Of a DNA stretch of 29,429 nt, positions 5,781 through 13,736 are shown in pieces. This DNA is from an uncultured Candidatus Saccharibacteria bacterium (GTDB lineage Bacteria > Patescibacteriota > Saccharimonadia > Saccharimonadales > Saccharimonadaceae): assembly GCA_948648655.1 (NCBI GenBank), contig CAPKVJ010000012.1:1-29429 (forward strand), written 5' to 3'. The notes beneath the pieces were generated by a model. The model did no database searches and was not told the origin of the DNA. It saw nothing but the letters and a program-made list of their open reading frames with translations. Both the position numbers and the translations under genes were made by a program. Every line of letters starts with the position of its first letter. Position 1 is the first letter of the stretch.

Positions 5781-7097
5781 TTATTTCCCATAATAGCGTC
5801 CCAAGAACCCTCGTTTATACTCGTCAAACTTTCCGTCTAGCATCGCTTGGCGGATTTCCTCTGTCAACCTGACGATAAATCGCAAATTATGCACCGAAGC
5901 TAGCCGATAATATTTCTGCTTCTTCTCAATATCGCCCGAACGCCATAGCGCCCTTAAGCTCCCGCGTGTCCAACCTTCTCGGCAAGTAGTACAGTCGCAC
6001 CCTTTATCTAATGTTTCGCCAGAATTACCAAACTTACGCAAATTGATATTTCCATCCCGCGTATAGATTTTGCCGTGTCTTGCTTCACGTGTCGGCGCAA
6101 CGCAATCAAACGTATCTGCCCCCATTTCCGCCCCGATCAAGATATCATCTGGGTGTGATAGTCCTAGCAAATGTCGTGGCTTATTGAAAGGTAATTCTTC
6201 ATCGCACCAACGCAAAATCTCGCCCAAATCTTCCTTTAAAAACGCTCCTCCCAGACCGAATCCATCAAACCCCACCCCATCAACTTGCATTTTTGCCAGA
6301 TTCTGGGCTGTTTTTCGGCGCAAATCCTCCCAACGCCCGCCCTGCAACACGCCGTACAGATTTTGCCGATAGCCCAAATCATCACGATGCTTCAAGTGCT
6401 CATGCAGACTTCGCAAAGCCCAGCGTTCAGTGCGCTCCATTGCTTCAATGTTGTATTCGTAACTATCTGCTAGAGACGTCAATTCATCAAACGCCATATG
6501 AATATCGGCACCAATTTGGCACTGAATTCGCATCGATTCTTCTGGTCCAATGAAATCGGGCTGACCATCAAACGGATCAATAAAACTTACACCATCCTCT
6601 GCAACATGTGCTAAACGTTCTTTATGGGCAGTATTATGCACTTCATCGACCCGGTCCATCGCCACTACCTTACCCAGTCCCGACCCTAGCGACATCACCT
6701 GAAATCCTCCACTATCTGTCAACGTCGGTCCTTGCCAAGCCTGGTAGCCTGGCGAATATTCCATCTCGTTTTGGGAGGGTGCGGAGCTCACGAGCGAGCA
6801 TGCAGTGCGCGAGTCCCGTAACGACGGGCACGAGCGACACGTCTCCCAGAACGATGATGGGATATTTGCCAGACCCCCAAGCTTGGCAATCTCCGGCGCT
6901 TTCCGTCGTAAATGATAGCCATTCGACAGCATAGCTTGCGCCCCCAATCCATGCAAATCCTCCGCCGAGACAAATCTCACATAGCCGTTCGTCCCCACCG
7001 CCATAAAAGCTGGCGTCTTAATCTCACCATGCGCAGTCTTAATTACTCCAGCACGCCCCAAACCATTCGGTAATACCTTTTCTACCTGAAATTCCAT
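5781..7097 (-). CDS. tgt: tRNA-guanine transglycosylase with in-frame insertion
   Basis: 438 residues; bacterial Tgt is usually about 370-380. The enzyme exchanges the wobble guanine of GUN-anticodon tRNAs for a queuosine precursor. Visible hallmarks are TDSGGFQV with catalytic D128, GVLQGGRWEDLR, the nucleophile Asp in FDCVAPTRE, and the zinc site CDCTTC followed by VHNLRF. The usual GGLAVGE segment reads GGAFLKE here. Residues about 77-119 are an extra Ser/Cys/Arg-rich stretch between KLGGL and AWQGPTL, encoded by the inner part of a large inverted repeat. The start at 7097 (MEFQVEK) is preferred over an in-frame upstream codon at 7130 because a -10 box lies 6 nt before it. The queuosine transporter gene is directly upstream on the same strand. 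Confidence 0.93.
   Translation of the reverse strand: MEFQVEKVLPNGLGRAGVIKTAHGEIKTPAFMAVGTNGYVRFVSAEDLHGLGAQAMLSNGYHLRRKAPEIAKLGGLANIPSSFWETCRSCPSLRDSRTACSLVSSAPSQNEMEYSPGYQAWQGPTLTDSGGFQVMSLGSGLGKVVAMDRVDEVHNTAHKERLAHVAEDGVSFIDPFDGQPDFIGPEESMRIQCQIGADIHMAFDELTSLADSYEYNIEAMERTERWALRSLHEHLKHRDDLGYRQNLYGVLQGGRWEDLRRKTAQNLAKMQVDGVGFDGFGLGGAFLKEDLGEILRWCDEELPFNKPRHLLGLSHPDDILIGAEMGADTFDCVAPTREARHGKIYTRDGNINLRKFGNSGETLDKGCDCTTCREGWTRGSLRALWRSGDIEKKQKYYRLASVHNLRFIVRLTEEIRQAMLDGKFDEYKRGFLGRYYGK
6732..6889. repeat. Large imperfect inverted repeat inserted in tgt
   Basis: The arm at 6732-6777 (46 nt) matches the reverse complement of 6843-6889 (47 nt) at about 39 positions, with one 1-nt gap. The 65-nt core is rich in CGAG/CTCG motifs and holds its own small hairpin (CCCG..CGGG). 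The frame stays open through the whole element. It resembles in size and behaviour the palindromic elements that insert in frame in Rickettsia genes, but I do not recognise the sequence. Confidence 0.75.
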
Positions 7098-7103
7098 GCG
7101 TAT

Positions 7104-7109
7104 ATTATA
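7104..7109 (-). promoter_or_regulatory. -10 box for leaderless tgt mRNA
   Basis: TATAAT on the minus strand lies 6 nt before the ATG at 7097. It sits just after the T-run of the upstream terminator, so a -35 would fall inside the terminator hairpin. Confidence 0.7.
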
Positions 7110-7113
7110 ACAT

Positions 7114-7138
7114 AAAAAACTCCCCCACACGAGGGGAG
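7114..7138 (-). terminator. Intrinsic terminator of the queuosine transporter gene
   Basis: On the minus strand CTCCCC, a short loop, then GGGGAG followed by TTTTTT. It ends 4 bp before the -10 box of tgt, so the transporter and tgt are separate transcripts or linked only by read-through. Confidence 0.85.
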
Positions 7139-7146
7139 AGGTGCTG

Positions 7147-7935
7147 TTAGCTTTTAATTACTTTACCATTGGAGTATTGCAGCTTCCTCTGCAATTTTAA
7201 CGCCGTATACGGCGTTAATTTCCAACTTACTAGGCCTTCAATTACTATGCCTACTATGAACGCAAATATAATCTGGGTTACAAATTTGTCCAGCGGAAGC
7301 CTGCCCAAAAAAGCCAAAGTTTCGAACAATACACTGTCTATAAGATGTGCCGGAGTTGATGAGATTAATGCTCGGGCTCTAACTTTACGCCCGTCATCCT
7401 CGTCGGTCTGACACTCGCGAATCCTTGTAAACCAGAAATTATTCACAAGCTGGCCCGCCAGAAATCCGACAATACTCGCCAAGAATATACGCCCAGTTGC
7501 GCTTTGGATTATCTCAAATGCACTATTATCTGCACCCGGAAAATCTGGCAATGTATATCGTGCCAGCCACAATATCCCCGCTGCTACAACAGTGAAAGCT
7601 GATACATACACCGCAACGAGGTTTGCTATTTTTTGTCCAAAAGTATTGACTAATAGATCGCCAATCAAATAAGTAATAGGGAAGAGCCAAACTCCCGCGT
7701 CAACTGGTAGTATAGCCAAAATTTCCCACTCCTTGATTGGAAACAAAGCTGTCGGGTAGGGGATTTTTAATTCCCAGATCTTTAGCGCGGCCATATTACT
7801 AATAATTATCGTCACCGCCATAGCTACAGAAAGCAAAATCAGCATTTTCACGGCTGATATCGGCATATCTTCTGGCTCTGGCGTCTCGTCGCCAATACCA
7901 AAGAAATTTAGCATAGAACGCCGTATCTTTCTCAA
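7147..7935 (-). CDS. yhhQ: Queuosine precursor transporter (VUT/YhhQ family)
   Basis: 262 residues with about six membrane helices: 30-55, 75-95, 105-125, 145-170 and two near the C-terminus. It carries the family-type segment FPITYLIGDLLVNTFGQ and, later, LIDSVLFETLAF. YhhQ proteins import a queuosine precursor base such as preQ1. With tgt next downstream and no queuosine biosynthesis genes in view, salvage from outside is the likely role. The start is set at TTG 7935 because AAGGAGG lies 8 nt before it; an in-frame GTG at 7965 would put that site inside the gene. Transcribed divergently from the ABC exporter. Confidence 0.92.
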   Translation of the reverse strand: MRKIRRSMLNFFGIGDETPEPEDMPISAVKMLILLSVAMAVTIIISNMAALKIWELKIPYPTALFPIKEWEILAILPVDAGVWLFPITYLIGDLLVNTFGQKIANLVAVYVSAFTVVAAGILWLARYTLPDFPGADNSAFEIIQSATGRIFLASIVGFLAGQLVNNFWFTRIRECQTDEDDGRKVRARALISSTPAHLIDSVLFETLAFLGRLPLDKFVTQIIFAFIVGIVIEGLVSWKLTPYTALKLQRKLQYSNGKVIKS

Positions 7936-7973
7936 TAAAGCCACCTCCTTCTTAAATAACAACACCTATTTCC

Positions 7974-8002
7974 ATTATAGCACACATTAGCATAAAAGTC
8001 AA
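7974..8002 (-). promoter_or_regulatory. Sigma70-type promoter of yhhQ
   Basis: On the minus strand TTGACT (7997-8002), 17 bp, TATAAT (7974-7979), the latter preceded by TGTGC. The leader is about 33 nt, too short and unlike in sequence for a preQ1 riboswitch. Confidence 0.85.
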
Positions 8003-8037
8003 TGGGAATCGCCGCATTTTTTGTTAGCACTGTAGTA

Positions 8038-8066
8038 TTGACTCTGCCAAAAATTAGCGTTATTAT
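8038..8066 (+). promoter_or_regulatory. Promoter for leaderless ABC exporter mRNA
   Basis: TTGACT (8038-8043), 17 bp, TATTAT (8061-8066), then 6 nt to the ATG at 8073. This is the clearest complete leaderless promoter in the window. Confidence 0.85.
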
Positions 8067-8072
8067 GGAATA

Positions 8073-9854
8073 ATGCTAAAACTATTTCGCTATCTCAAAC
8101 CATATATTTGGCAGGTTATTTGCCTAGTAGCCGCCATCTCATCACTAGTCTGGACATCGTTACAACTCCCAGCTTTGATGGCTGATATTATCAATAATGG
8201 TATCATGCGCAGCGATCTTGATTATGTTTGGGGGACCGGCGTCTGGATGATAGTTCTGACCATCTTTGCGGCAATCAGTGCTTTTTTGTCAAACTTCATT
8301 TCCGCTTGGCTGGGCGCACGTATTACTTGTGATATTCGCGCAGATTTCTTTGCGCATGTCTTGAGCCTAAATATCGCCCAAATCGATAATTTTTCGACCG
8401 CATCGCTCATTACCCGTACGGTGACTGATATTTTCCAGGCTCAGCAAGCGATTACTATGACTTTGTCGATGGGCATACGCGCTCCACTGACCTGTATCCT
8501 AGCAATTGGTCAGGCAATCGTAACTGCTCCAGATATGACTTGGATTATTGCGCTTGCAGTATTTATGATTCTTTTCTTCGCTATAGTTATTATGTCGATT
8601 GTTATGCCGAAGTTTAAGGTCATTCAAAAGATGGCTGATCGCATTACTTTGTTGACTCGTGAGAATCTCACCGGCCTGCGCGTCATTCGAGCTTTTAATA
8701 ATGAAAAGCTCGAAGAACGTAAATTCAATCGCACGAACCAAGAATACGCCAAGCTCAATGTCTTTGTCGACGTGATAATGTCACTCGAAAACCCACTAGT
8801 AAGTCTGGTTTTCAACGGTACGACATTGCTTTGTATCTGGATTGGGATCTCGCTCATTACAAAAGATTTTGCTTATCTCGGCAACATGATGGCTTTCATG
8901 CAATATGCCATTCAAGTTGTCATGTCCTTCCTCTTCTTGACTATGCTTTTTGTAGTCTTGCCTCGCGCTAGCGTTTCTGCCAAACGTGTCAATGAAATAT
9001 TGGAGACTAAACCAAAAGTTACCTGGCAGCCAGAGACGATTGGTAAGCCTGATATTGAGCCTTCCGTCGAATTCTCACATGTCGATTTTGGTTATAATGG
9101 TGCCGAAGAAAAAGTCCTACGCGATATTTCGTTTACCGCCAAAGTCGGTCAGACTACCGCTTTTATTGGCTCAACTGGCTCGGGCAAGTCAACGCTCATC
9201 AATCTCGTCCCTAGATTTTATGAGGCAACGAGTGGTGAAATCAAAATTAATGGTATCAACATCAAAGATTATTCAGAAAAAGATCTCATGCGACGCATCG
9301 GCTACGCTCCGCAACGCGGGGTCCTATTTGCCGGAACGGTAAAAAGCAATATCCTCTTTGGTGCACCAGACGCCGATGAAGAACGTATGCGTCTAGCGGC
9401 CAAGATTTCCCAATCCGAAGAGTTTATCAAGAAACTTGATAAGCAATATGAGAGTCATATTGCACAGGGCGGGACAAATGTTTCTGGTGGTCAACGTCAG
9501 CGTCTATCAATTGCGCGCGCTATTGCCAAGAATCCAGATGTTTATATTTTTGACGACACGTTTTCAGCTCTAGATATGAAGACTGATGCCAAGTTGCGTA
9601 AAGCGCTTAAAGGAATTACACAAAATGCCGTGACGTTAATTGTAGCGCAACGCATTAGTACAATCAAAGATGCGGATCAAATCGTAGTCTTGAATCAGGG
9701 TAAAGTCGTCGGTAAAGGTCGTCATTCCGAACTCTTAAAGAATTGTCAGGTCTATCGTGAGATTGCCAAGTCGCAATTTTCCGATCAAGAGTTCAAAACT
9801 GAAATGAAGGCTGCTGATAAATTAGCTAGTTCAAAGGAGGTAAAAAATGCCTAG
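8073..9854 (+). CDS. ABC exporter half-transporter, degenerate ATP site subunit
   Basis: 593 residues: a six-helix exporter domain (about 1-310) and an ATPase domain (about 330-570). Walker A is GSTGSGKST (about 365) and the signature is VSGGQRQR (about 470). Walker B reads YIFDDTFSALD, where the catalytic Glu is replaced by Asp, and the switch His is replaced by Gln in VAQRIST. These are the changes known from one half of heterodimeric exporters (LmrCD, BmrCD, TM287/288), in which one ATP site does not hydrolyse. The partner gene overlaps by 8 nt. Substrates of such pumps are drugs, peptides or lipids; which applies here is not visible. Confidence 0.95.
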   Translation: MLKLFRYLKPYIWQVICLVAAISSLVWTSLQLPALMADIINNGIMRSDLDYVWGTGVWMIVLTIFAAISAFLSNFISAWLGARITCDIRADFFAHVLSLNIAQIDNFSTASLITRTVTDIFQAQQAITMTLSMGIRAPLTCILAIGQAIVTAPDMTWIIALAVFMILFFAIVIMSIVMPKFKVIQKMADRITLLTRENLTGLRVIRAFNNEKLEERKFNRTNQEYAKLNVFVDVIMSLENPLVSLVFNGTTLLCIWIGISLITKDFAYLGNMMAFMQYAIQVVMSFLFLTMLFVVLPRASVSAKRVNEILETKPKVTWQPETIGKPDIEPSVEFSHVDFGYNGAEEKVLRDISFTAKVGQTTAFIGSTGSGKSTLINLVPRFYEATSGEIKINGINIKDYSEKDLMRRIGYAPQRGVLFAGTVKSNILFGAPDADEERMRLAAKISQSEEFIKKLDKQYESHIAQGGTNVSGGQRQRLSIARAIAKNPDVYIFDDTFSALDMKTDAKLRKALKGITQNAVTLIVAQRISTIKDADQIVVLNQGKVVGKGRHSELLKNCQVYREIAKSQFSDQEFKTEMKAADKLASSKEVKNA

Positions 9855-11685
9855 AGGAGTTGGACATAATCGTGAGCAGCCCAAGAGTTTGGGGCGTGCA
9901 GTTAAAAACTTCATCCGCTCATTACGCGCTTGGCTAGTACCTATTATTATCGCGATAATTCTAGCGATTGGTGCAACTGTTTGCTCCATCTTTGGTCCAA
10001 AGATTTTGGGACAAATGACAAATAGTGCCGTCGAAGATTATCAAACAGCCATTATTAATAATGGTGGGCAGCTCCCAGATCCAGAACAACTCGCGGATGC
10101 TATTAGATGGGATAATATCGGTCGTCTAGCGATTATTCTAATTGTGCTATATATAGCTTCTGTCGTGCTGAATTATGTACAGGGAGCCATTCTCTCGGTG
10201 GTTTCGGCGCATTATGCACGAAAAATGCGGCTAGAGATTATTCAAAAAATTAGCCGCCTGCCGATTTCGTATTTTGACCGTCATCAAATCGGAGATGTTT
10301 TATCGCGCATGAGCAACGATATTGGTGCAGTTGCAAACACTTTGGCGAGCGTACTCTCGCAGATAATTTACAGTCTGACGACTTTAATAGGGATTGTAGT
10401 TATGATGATGACAATATCCATCCCGCTCTCATTGATTGCGCTTGTCGCTATTCCACTGTCGCTGATTGCTATCAGCTTCATCGCCAAACGAGCGCAAAAT
10501 TATTTCCGTAAAGGACAGGCAACTTTTGGTGTCCTTAATAGTATTATTGAGGAAGATTACGCAAACCAGAGCCTCATCAAAGCAAATAGTCACGAAGAGC
10601 AGTCGATTGCAGAGTTTACGCGCCACAATGAGCAGCTTTGTACGGTTACTTGGAAAGCCAACTTTTTCTCGGCACTAGCCTTCCCAATCACGAGTTTATT
10701 CACCAATTTGGGCTACGTTGCAATCTGTGTCGTCGGTGGGCGCATGGCGATCGACGGGACTCTGCTTATTGGTAGCGTTCAGGCTTTCTTGCAATATGTT
10801 AGCCAATTCAATCGCCCGATTACCGAAGTTTCACAAATTGCATCTAATATTCAGCAAACTCTCGCCGCTGCCGAACGCATCTTTGACTTCCTTGAAGAGC
10901 CAGAAGAATCACCTGATAGTATGCCTGCTCTCGAAATCAGCAATGTCAAAGGCGATGTCGCTTTCCATCATGTAAATTTCTCTTATGACAAGAAGACGCC
11001 AATTATTAAGGACTTTTCGGTCAAAATCAAACCTGGTATGCAAGTAGCTATCGTCGGGCCAACTGGGGCTGGCAAGACGACTATTATTAACTTACTAATG
11101 CGTTTCTATGATCCTGACAGCGGCTACATCTCAATCGATAGCACTCCTACTAAAGAGATGAAGCGTGCCGATGTACGCAAGCTCTTTGGAATGGTGCTTC
11201 AAGACACTTGGCTATTCTCGGGAACGATTGAGGAGAACTTACGCTATGGTAATACTAGCGCGACGCATGAAGACATTGTTCGCGCCACCAAAGCCAGCAG
11301 TATTCATCACTTTATCGAGTCATTGCCGCATGGTTACAATACAGTTATATCTGAAGATTCCGACAATATTTCTGCTGGCGAAAAACAGCTCTTGACCATC
11401 GCACGCGCAATGGTAGCAAATCCGCCGATGATGATTCTTGATGAGGCTACATCAAATGTCGATACGCGCACCGAAGAGCTCATCCAAGAGGCCTTTACGA
11501 AACTGACTAATGGGCGTACGAGCTTTGTCATCGCACACCGGCTTTCAACGATTCGCAATTCCGACCTTATCCTAGTCATGAAAGAAGGCAATATTGTCGA
11601 GCAGGGAACTCACGATGAATTACTGGCGCAAAATGGTTTTTATGCCGAACTCTACAATTCTCAATTTGAAGACGCTCCCGAATAA
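9847..11685 (+). CDS. ABC exporter half-transporter, catalytic subunit
   Basis: 612 residues with an N-terminal extension of about 25 residues, six membrane helices (about 28-330) and an ATPase domain. Walker A is GPTGAGKTT (about 405) and the Q-loop region is MVLQDTWLFSGT. Walker B with the catalytic Glu is MMILDEATSNVD, and the switch His is in IAHRLST. The signature is divergent: SAGEKQ instead of SGGQ. Together with the partner this predicts one active and one silent ATP site. Translation is coupled: AAAGGAGG lies before the ATG inside the end of the upstream gene. The last codons overlap the promoter of the dUTPase gene. Confidence 0.95.
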   Translation: MPRGVGHNREQPKSLGRAVKNFIRSLRAWLVPIIIAIILAIGATVCSIFGPKILGQMTNSAVEDYQTAIINNGGQLPDPEQLADAIRWDNIGRLAIILIVLYIASVVLNYVQGAILSVVSAHYARKMRLEIIQKISRLPISYFDRHQIGDVLSRMSNDIGAVANTLASVLSQIIYSLTTLIGIVVMMMTISIPLSLIALVAIPLSLIAISFIAKRAQNYFRKGQATFGVLNSIIEEDYANQSLIKANSHEEQSIAEFTRHNEQLCTVTWKANFFSALAFPITSLFTNLGYVAICVVGGRMAIDGTLLIGSVQAFLQYVSQFNRPITEVSQIASNIQQTLAAAERIFDFLEEPEESPDSMPALEISNVKGDVAFHHVNFSYDKKTPIIKDFSVKIKPGMQVAIVGPTGAGKTTIINLLMRFYDPDSGYISIDSTPTKEMKRADVRKLFGMVLQDTWLFSGTIEENLRYGNTSATHEDIVRATKASSIHHFIESLPHGYNTVISEDSDNISAGEKQLLTIARAMVANPPMMILDEATSNVDTRTEELIQEAFTKLTNGRTSFVIAHRLSTIRNSDLILVMKEGNIVEQGTHDELLAQNGFYAELYNSQFEDAPE

Positions 11686-11691
11686 AACTTG

Positions 11692-11697
11692 TATAAT
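11692..11697 (+). promoter_or_regulatory. -10 box for leaderless dUTPase mRNA
   Basis: TATAAT, 7 nt before the ATG at 11705. No convincing -35 at 17 bp. Confidence 0.65.
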
Positions 11698-11704
11698 ATA
11701 AATT

Positions 11705-12832
11705 ATGAAATTACGCGGATTTGAAATTGCCAAAGGTTGGGAAGATCGTGGTATTGAACTACCTCGCCGTAGTACGACCCACGCAGCGGGTTATGATATA
11801 GCGGCTGCTGCCGACGTTACCGTTCCAGTATTTCATCCTGGTATCAAGCCAACACTTATTCCTACCGGTCTTAAAGCCTATTGTCAGCCCGACGAGTGTT
11901 TCTTCATATTTAATCGCAGCTCTGGAGCTGGCAAGGGAATTGTTACTGCTAACGGCGTCGGTGTAATTGATGCTGATTATTACGGTAATTCGGATACAGA
12001 TGGGCACTTCCAAGTTATAGTTTTTAATGTCTTGGATCATGAGCTACATATCAAGAAAGGCGATCGTATTGCTCAAGTTATTTTTCAGAAATTTCTCACT
12101 GTCGATAACGATGATGCTTGCGGCCAACGGCGAGGCGGTTTTGGCTCTACTGATGTTTTACCAAAACCAATCCAAATCGTATACGATTTGGATGATGTCT
12201 TATGGGATTTGACGAGCTTAGCATTACAACGCGCTGGGATCGGCGATAAAAAGCAAACTGATTTTCGTGTCGATCGTGATCCAGCTTTCACTGATAAAGA
12301 AAAAGACCAGGCAATCGCTGCATTTTCTGACGCACAAAACTACGAAGACTGTGAGTTCTATCCTGGCGCAGAAGATATTTTTGATGTTGCTTCTCCCGAA
12401 GTAGAAGTATCAATCAATTCCAACTCCTATTCACCTGAAGTCATTGCCACCAAAAAGCAACGGTTAATTGAGGCCTATCCTAATCTATCAATCGAACACC
12501 AGCAAATCAATCTTGTCACACCAGATTCTAATCGGAAAGAGATCGGTGCTGATGTGTTGGTATTTATCGACGATAGCCCATACAATATTGCTGGCTCAAA
12601 AGCAAAATTTAATCTTATGCCATGCAAAACTTGGAACACTACTAAATCAGCATGTGAAATTTCTACTTCTGGCGATAAAATTTACCGCAAAACATGGCGT
12701 CAGCACTTATCAAAATATTTGAATAGTAGCTATAGCTATGTTATTCCAATTAAAGACTTATCCGAAGCCAACGAATTTGTTAAAATGGTAATTAAGCTAA
12801 AGCAAGGAGATACCAAAAATGGCAAAGAGTAA
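11705..12832 (+). CDS. dut: dUTPase fused to HAD-like (5'-nucleotidase-type) domain
   Basis: 375 residues. Residues 1-153 are a trimeric-type dUTPase that hydrolyses dUTP to dUMP and pyrophosphate. Its five motifs are visible: AGYDIAAAAD, NRSSGAGKG, GVIDADYYGN with the catalytic Asp, GDRIAQVIF, and the C-terminal arm RRGGFGSTD. Single-domain dUTPases end about here. Instead the chain continues with a HAD-superfamily domain (about 155-300): motif I DLDDVLWDL at about 160, a Ser/Asn motif II in SINSNS at about 235, and an acidic motif IV in VFIDDSP at about 287. That pattern recalls 5'(3')-deoxyribonucleotidases, so dUTP-to-dUMP-to-deoxyuridine channelling is possible but inferred. The DUF362 gene overlaps by 14 nt. 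Confidence 0.9.
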   Translation: MKLRGFEIAKGWEDRGIELPRRSTTHAAGYDIAAAADVTVPVFHPGIKPTLIPTGLKAYCQPDECFFIFNRSSGAGKGIVTANGVGVIDADYYGNSDTDGHFQVIVFNVLDHELHIKKGDRIAQVIFQKFLTVDNDDACGQRRGGFGSTDVLPKPIQIVYDLDDVLWDLTSLALQRAGIGDKKQTDFRVDRDPAFTDKEKDQAIAAFSDAQNYEDCEFYPGAEDIFDVASPEVEVSINSNSYSPEVIATKKQRLIEAYPNLSIEHQQINLVTPDSNRKEIGADVLVFIDDSPYNIAGSKAKFNLMPCKTWNTTKSACEISTSGDKIYRKTWRQHLSKYLNSSYSYVIPIKDLSEANEFVKMVIKLKQGDTKNGKE

Positions 12833-13736
12833 GGTGTATTTTGCTAAAGAAATCAGTCCGGAGTCATTAGTGAGAGTTTTTGATGCGCTAGAGACTTCGT
12901 TGGGAGATAAAGTCGCAATCAAAGTTTCCACCGGAGAAGCTGGCAACCCACATTACCTTCAAGCCGCATTGATAAAAGATTTAGTCAAAAAGGTAAACGG
13001 CACAATTGTCGAATGTAACACTGCATACGACGGTGCGCGTAACCAGACCGATATTCACATGGCAACTGCGAAAGAGCATGGGTTCACGACAGTTGCTGAC
13101 GTCGATATCATGGACGCTGATGGCGAAATCGAAATCCCAGTTAAAGACGGTCAACATCTGACTGTTGATATAATTGGCAAGAACTTTGCCAATTATGATT
13201 CAATGATTAATCTCGCTCATTTCAAGGGACATCAAATGGCTGGTTTTGGAGGTGTCCTTAAGAATCAAGCTATCGGCATCGCCTCTGCCGTCGGTAAAGT
13301 CTACATTCATACCGCCGGTAAAAGTCGAGACCTCGATAAATTTTTGCATGCTTTCGATACGCCAGAAAACATGGCTGAAATGATCCCGCCACAGGATGAT
13401 TTTCTTGAAGCTATGGCCGAAGCAGCAACCGCAGTCGCCGATTATATGGCGACAAATCACCACCCAGTTGTATATATTAATATTATGAATAATTTGTCGA
13501 TTGATTGCGATTGCGCCGGAGATCCTGAAGCTCCATGCATGCAAGATATCGGCATCGCAGCTTCCCTTGATCCAGTAGCTCTTGATGCAGCGTGCCTCGA
13601 CATGGTCTATAACTCGACCGATCCTGGTCGCGACCATTTCGTCGAGCGTGTCGAGCAACAGAATGGTCGCCACATCATTGACGTTGCTGAAAAGCTTGGT
13701 CTTGGCTCAAAAGACTATGAGCTCATAGAACTCTAG
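12819..13736 (+). CDS. DUF362 domain protein
   Basis: 305 residues matching the DUF362 family along nearly its whole length, with the segments KVSTGEAGNPHYL, NTAYDGARNQT, INLAHFKGHQMAGFGGVLKN and ASLDPVALDAACLDM. Many members carry a ferredoxin domain with two 4Fe-4S clusters; this one has only a small Cys group (CDCAGDPEAPC). The biochemical role of the family is poorly known. AAGGAGAT lies before the ATG within the end of the dUTPase gene, so the two are one operon. Its stop codon shares CTAG with the stop of the opposing carboxypeptidase gene. Confidence 0.88.
   Translation: MAKSKVYFAKEISPESLVRVFDALETSLGDKVAIKVSTGEAGNPHYLQAALIKDLVKKVNGTIVECNTAYDGARNQTDIHMATAKEHGFTTVADVDIMDADGEIEIPVKDGQHLTVDIIGKNFANYDSMINLAHFKGHQMAGFGGVLKNQAIGIASAVGKVYIHTAGKSRDLDKFLHAFDTPENMAEMIPPQDDFLEAMAEAATAVADYMATNHHPVVYINIMNNLSIDCDCAGDPEAPCMQDIGIAASLDPVALDAACLDMVYNSTDPGRDHFVERVEQQNGRHIIDVAEKLGLGSKDYELIEL

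Noticed and set aside
6608..6934. 108-codon plus-strand ORF across the inverted repeat in tgt
   Set aside because: It is antisense to tgt. Similar words such as LANIPS on both strands come from the inverted repeat itself, not from a second gene.
7098..7130. Upstream in-frame start for Tgt at 7130
   Set aside because: It would place the TATAAT box and the terminator T-run of the upstream gene inside the coding region. MEFQVEK at 7097 fits the family start.
7936..7968. preQ1 riboswitch in the leader of the queuosine transporter
   Set aside because: The leader is about 33 nt and has neither the C-rich loop nor the A-rich tail of preQ1-I; it consists mostly of the Shine-Dalgarno region.
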